In this document: positions 43,526-44,447 of the stretch, one piece after another
Numbering within the stretch: position 1 is the stretch's first letter
How the letters are laid out: the number at the start of each line of letters is the position of its first letter
NCBI GenBank assembly: GCA_948471055.1
Contig: CAOKQZ010000014.1
Location: forward strand, 1-44,447
Origin: an uncultured Clostridium sp.
GTDB taxonomy: Bacteria > Bacillota > Clostridia > TANB77 > CAG-508
Reading direction: 5' to 3'
Length of the DNA: 44,447 nt
Program-made: the position numbers and the translations under genes
The notes under the pieces: model-generated
The model's input: the letters and a program-made list of their open reading frames with translations, nothing else
What the model was told of the DNA's origin: nothing
The model's database searches: none

Positions 43526-44319
43526 TTATTATAGTATATTAGATTACATAGCATTATTCCATAATCTATAATAAATTTTTTCTGATCATCTGTAAAACTT
43601 TTTCTTTCTTTTATTGATTCTTCACTAGCGTGTCTAAAACATTGAATCTGTTTTTTAAAATCAATTATAAGTTGCTCATTTATTGTATTTAAAGTTATCT
43701 TTTCATAATCTAATTTTACATACTTACCATTATCTTTCAACAAATATTCTATCATATTCAAAATTTCTCTTATTTTCTCATCTGTTGACATATTTTCAAA
43801 TCTTGCACTTCTTGTAGATATTTCTTGAAATTTTAGGTTTAAATCTTCAGTAATATTAGTATCTGCTTTTTTTTCAATATGTAAGTCTGCAATTATTTTT
43901 CTTCTTGTTTGATAACGAACTGTCCCATTATCATCTAATTTTAATTCAAATGCTCTATTTCTAATATCATTTATTGTAAAATCAGTTATATTACTAGGTG
44001 GTCTTTGTAAAATTCTAGGAAACTCTTTAATTACATAATTACTCTTATTTAAAAAGTAAGAAACTAAAAGAAATAGAATTGTATTCTCATTATTATAAAA
44101 CGATAAATTAGGTTCGCATAAATCTCTAAATTTTTTGATAGCGTCTTCTTCATCAAATATTTCAAAAATATCATTGCTCGATACATCATCATTTACACCT
44201 AGAAAGTCATTTAATGCTTTATTTGCTTCTTCTGGTTTTGTTACAATATCTTCATAAAACTTATAGTAATAATCATCTTTTGTAATATTTTTTTTATAAA
44301 AATCTAATAAATTTATCAT
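43522..44319 (-). CDS. Unknown protein at the edge of the defence island
   Basis: 265 residues, soluble. The N-terminus is acidic (YKFYEDIVTKPEEANKALND), with NENTILFLLVSYFLNKSNYV and LQRPPSNITDFTINDIRNRA in the centre. The C-terminal ~90 residues are helical with IQCFRHASEESIKERKSFTD, a stretch reminiscent of HEPN-like helical domains, though I cannot confirm the RNase motif. AAGGGGGAA precedes the ATG, and a TATAAT box lies at 44354-44349 without a clear -35. The setting suggests defence or abortive infection; function is unknown. Confidence 0.6.
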   Translation of the reverse strand: MINLLDFYKKNITKDDYYYKFYEDIVTKPEEANKALNDFLGVNDDVSSNDIFEIFDEEDAIKKFRDLCEPNLSFYNNENTILFLLVSYFLNKSNYVIKEFPRILQRPPSNITDFTINDIRNRAFELKLDDNGTVRYQTRRKIIADLHIEKKADTNITEDLNLKFQEISTRSARFENMSTDEKIREILNMIEYLLKDNGKYVKLDYEKITLNTINEQLIIDFKKQIQCFRHASEESIKERKSFTDDQKKFIIDYGIMLCNLIYYNK

Positions 44320-44447
44320 TCTATTATTCCCCCTTTAATGGCAATAATATTATATCACTTTATACATTAAAAGGCTATTTCTTAACTTTAGAAATATGAG
44401 TTAAATAATCTGGGGAAAAATAGAAAGAAAATTTTGAGAAAAATATA

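Larger units (their letters stand above)
20442..44447. mobile_element. Integrative element with triple serine recombinases and BREX island (right end not in window)
   Basis: The left end lies between rbgA (start 20386) and the recombinase stop at 20442. From there all genes are mobile or defence type: three serine recombinases, MazF-like operon, element-type sigma factor, BREX and XRE regulators. Base composition is visibly more AT-rich than in the 9-11 kb chromosomal block. No conjugation genes or right boundary are visible, so full size and class are unknown. Confidence 0.7.

Overview
The window is AT-rich DNA with strong Shine-Dalgarno sites, a standard code (TGA ends genes) and Firmicutes housekeeping genes (RbgA/YlqF, Mini-RNase III, a PdaB-like deacetylase, tRNA-Glu). 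It most resembles a low-GC, probably spore-forming, host-associated member of the Clostridia. That placement is inference; no species can be named.

Layout. 1-8.2 kb: the N-terminal 2749 residues of a giant secreted or surface protein built from Ig-like, MBG-like and YDG-like repeats. 8.4-9.3 kb: a smaller secreted protein with a Gly/Asn/Thr/Asp repeat tail. 9.6-11.9 kb: chromosomal genes (two-OB-fold SSB, a frameshifted Mur-ligase-like protein, a PdaB-type deacetylase). 11.96-18.93 kb: a ~7 kb integrated element between 21-bp direct repeats at the 3' end of tRNA-Glu. It carries a damaged serine integrase, an HUH replication initiator, XRE and membrane proteins, and a gene-poor end with iterated motifs. 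18.9-20.4 kb: chromosome again (tRNA-Glu, frameshifted mrnC, rbgA). 20.44 kb to the right edge: a second mobile element whose far end lies outside the window. It has three serine recombinase genes (the first with Asn in place of the catalytic Ser), a MazF-like toxin operon, a candidate structured RNA, a sigma-factor gene behind a terminator-type leader, and a defence island. The island is a complete type 1 BREX operon, brxA-brxB-(unknown)-brxC-pglX-pglZ-brxL-(membrane SWIM protein), followed by two XRE regulators and three unknown genes. One of the unknowns is a membrane-anchored receiver domain that lacks its phospho-acceptor Asp.

How the parts work together. BREX would methylate host DNA through PglX and block phage replication. 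The XRE genes beside it probably control the island and the serine recombinases probably move it. BREX itself is known. The less familiar parts are the extra gene between brxB and brxC, the trailing membrane-anchored SWIM zinc-finger gene, the degenerate receiver, and the RNA-like leader of the toxin operon.

A further signal cuts across annotation. Nine one-base insertions, each a C placed directly before the GG of a glycine codon, break three genes between 10.7 and 19.2 kb. Removing them restores canonical motifs and exact reading frames in all three. This is either an unusual mutation signature or a systematic assembly error.
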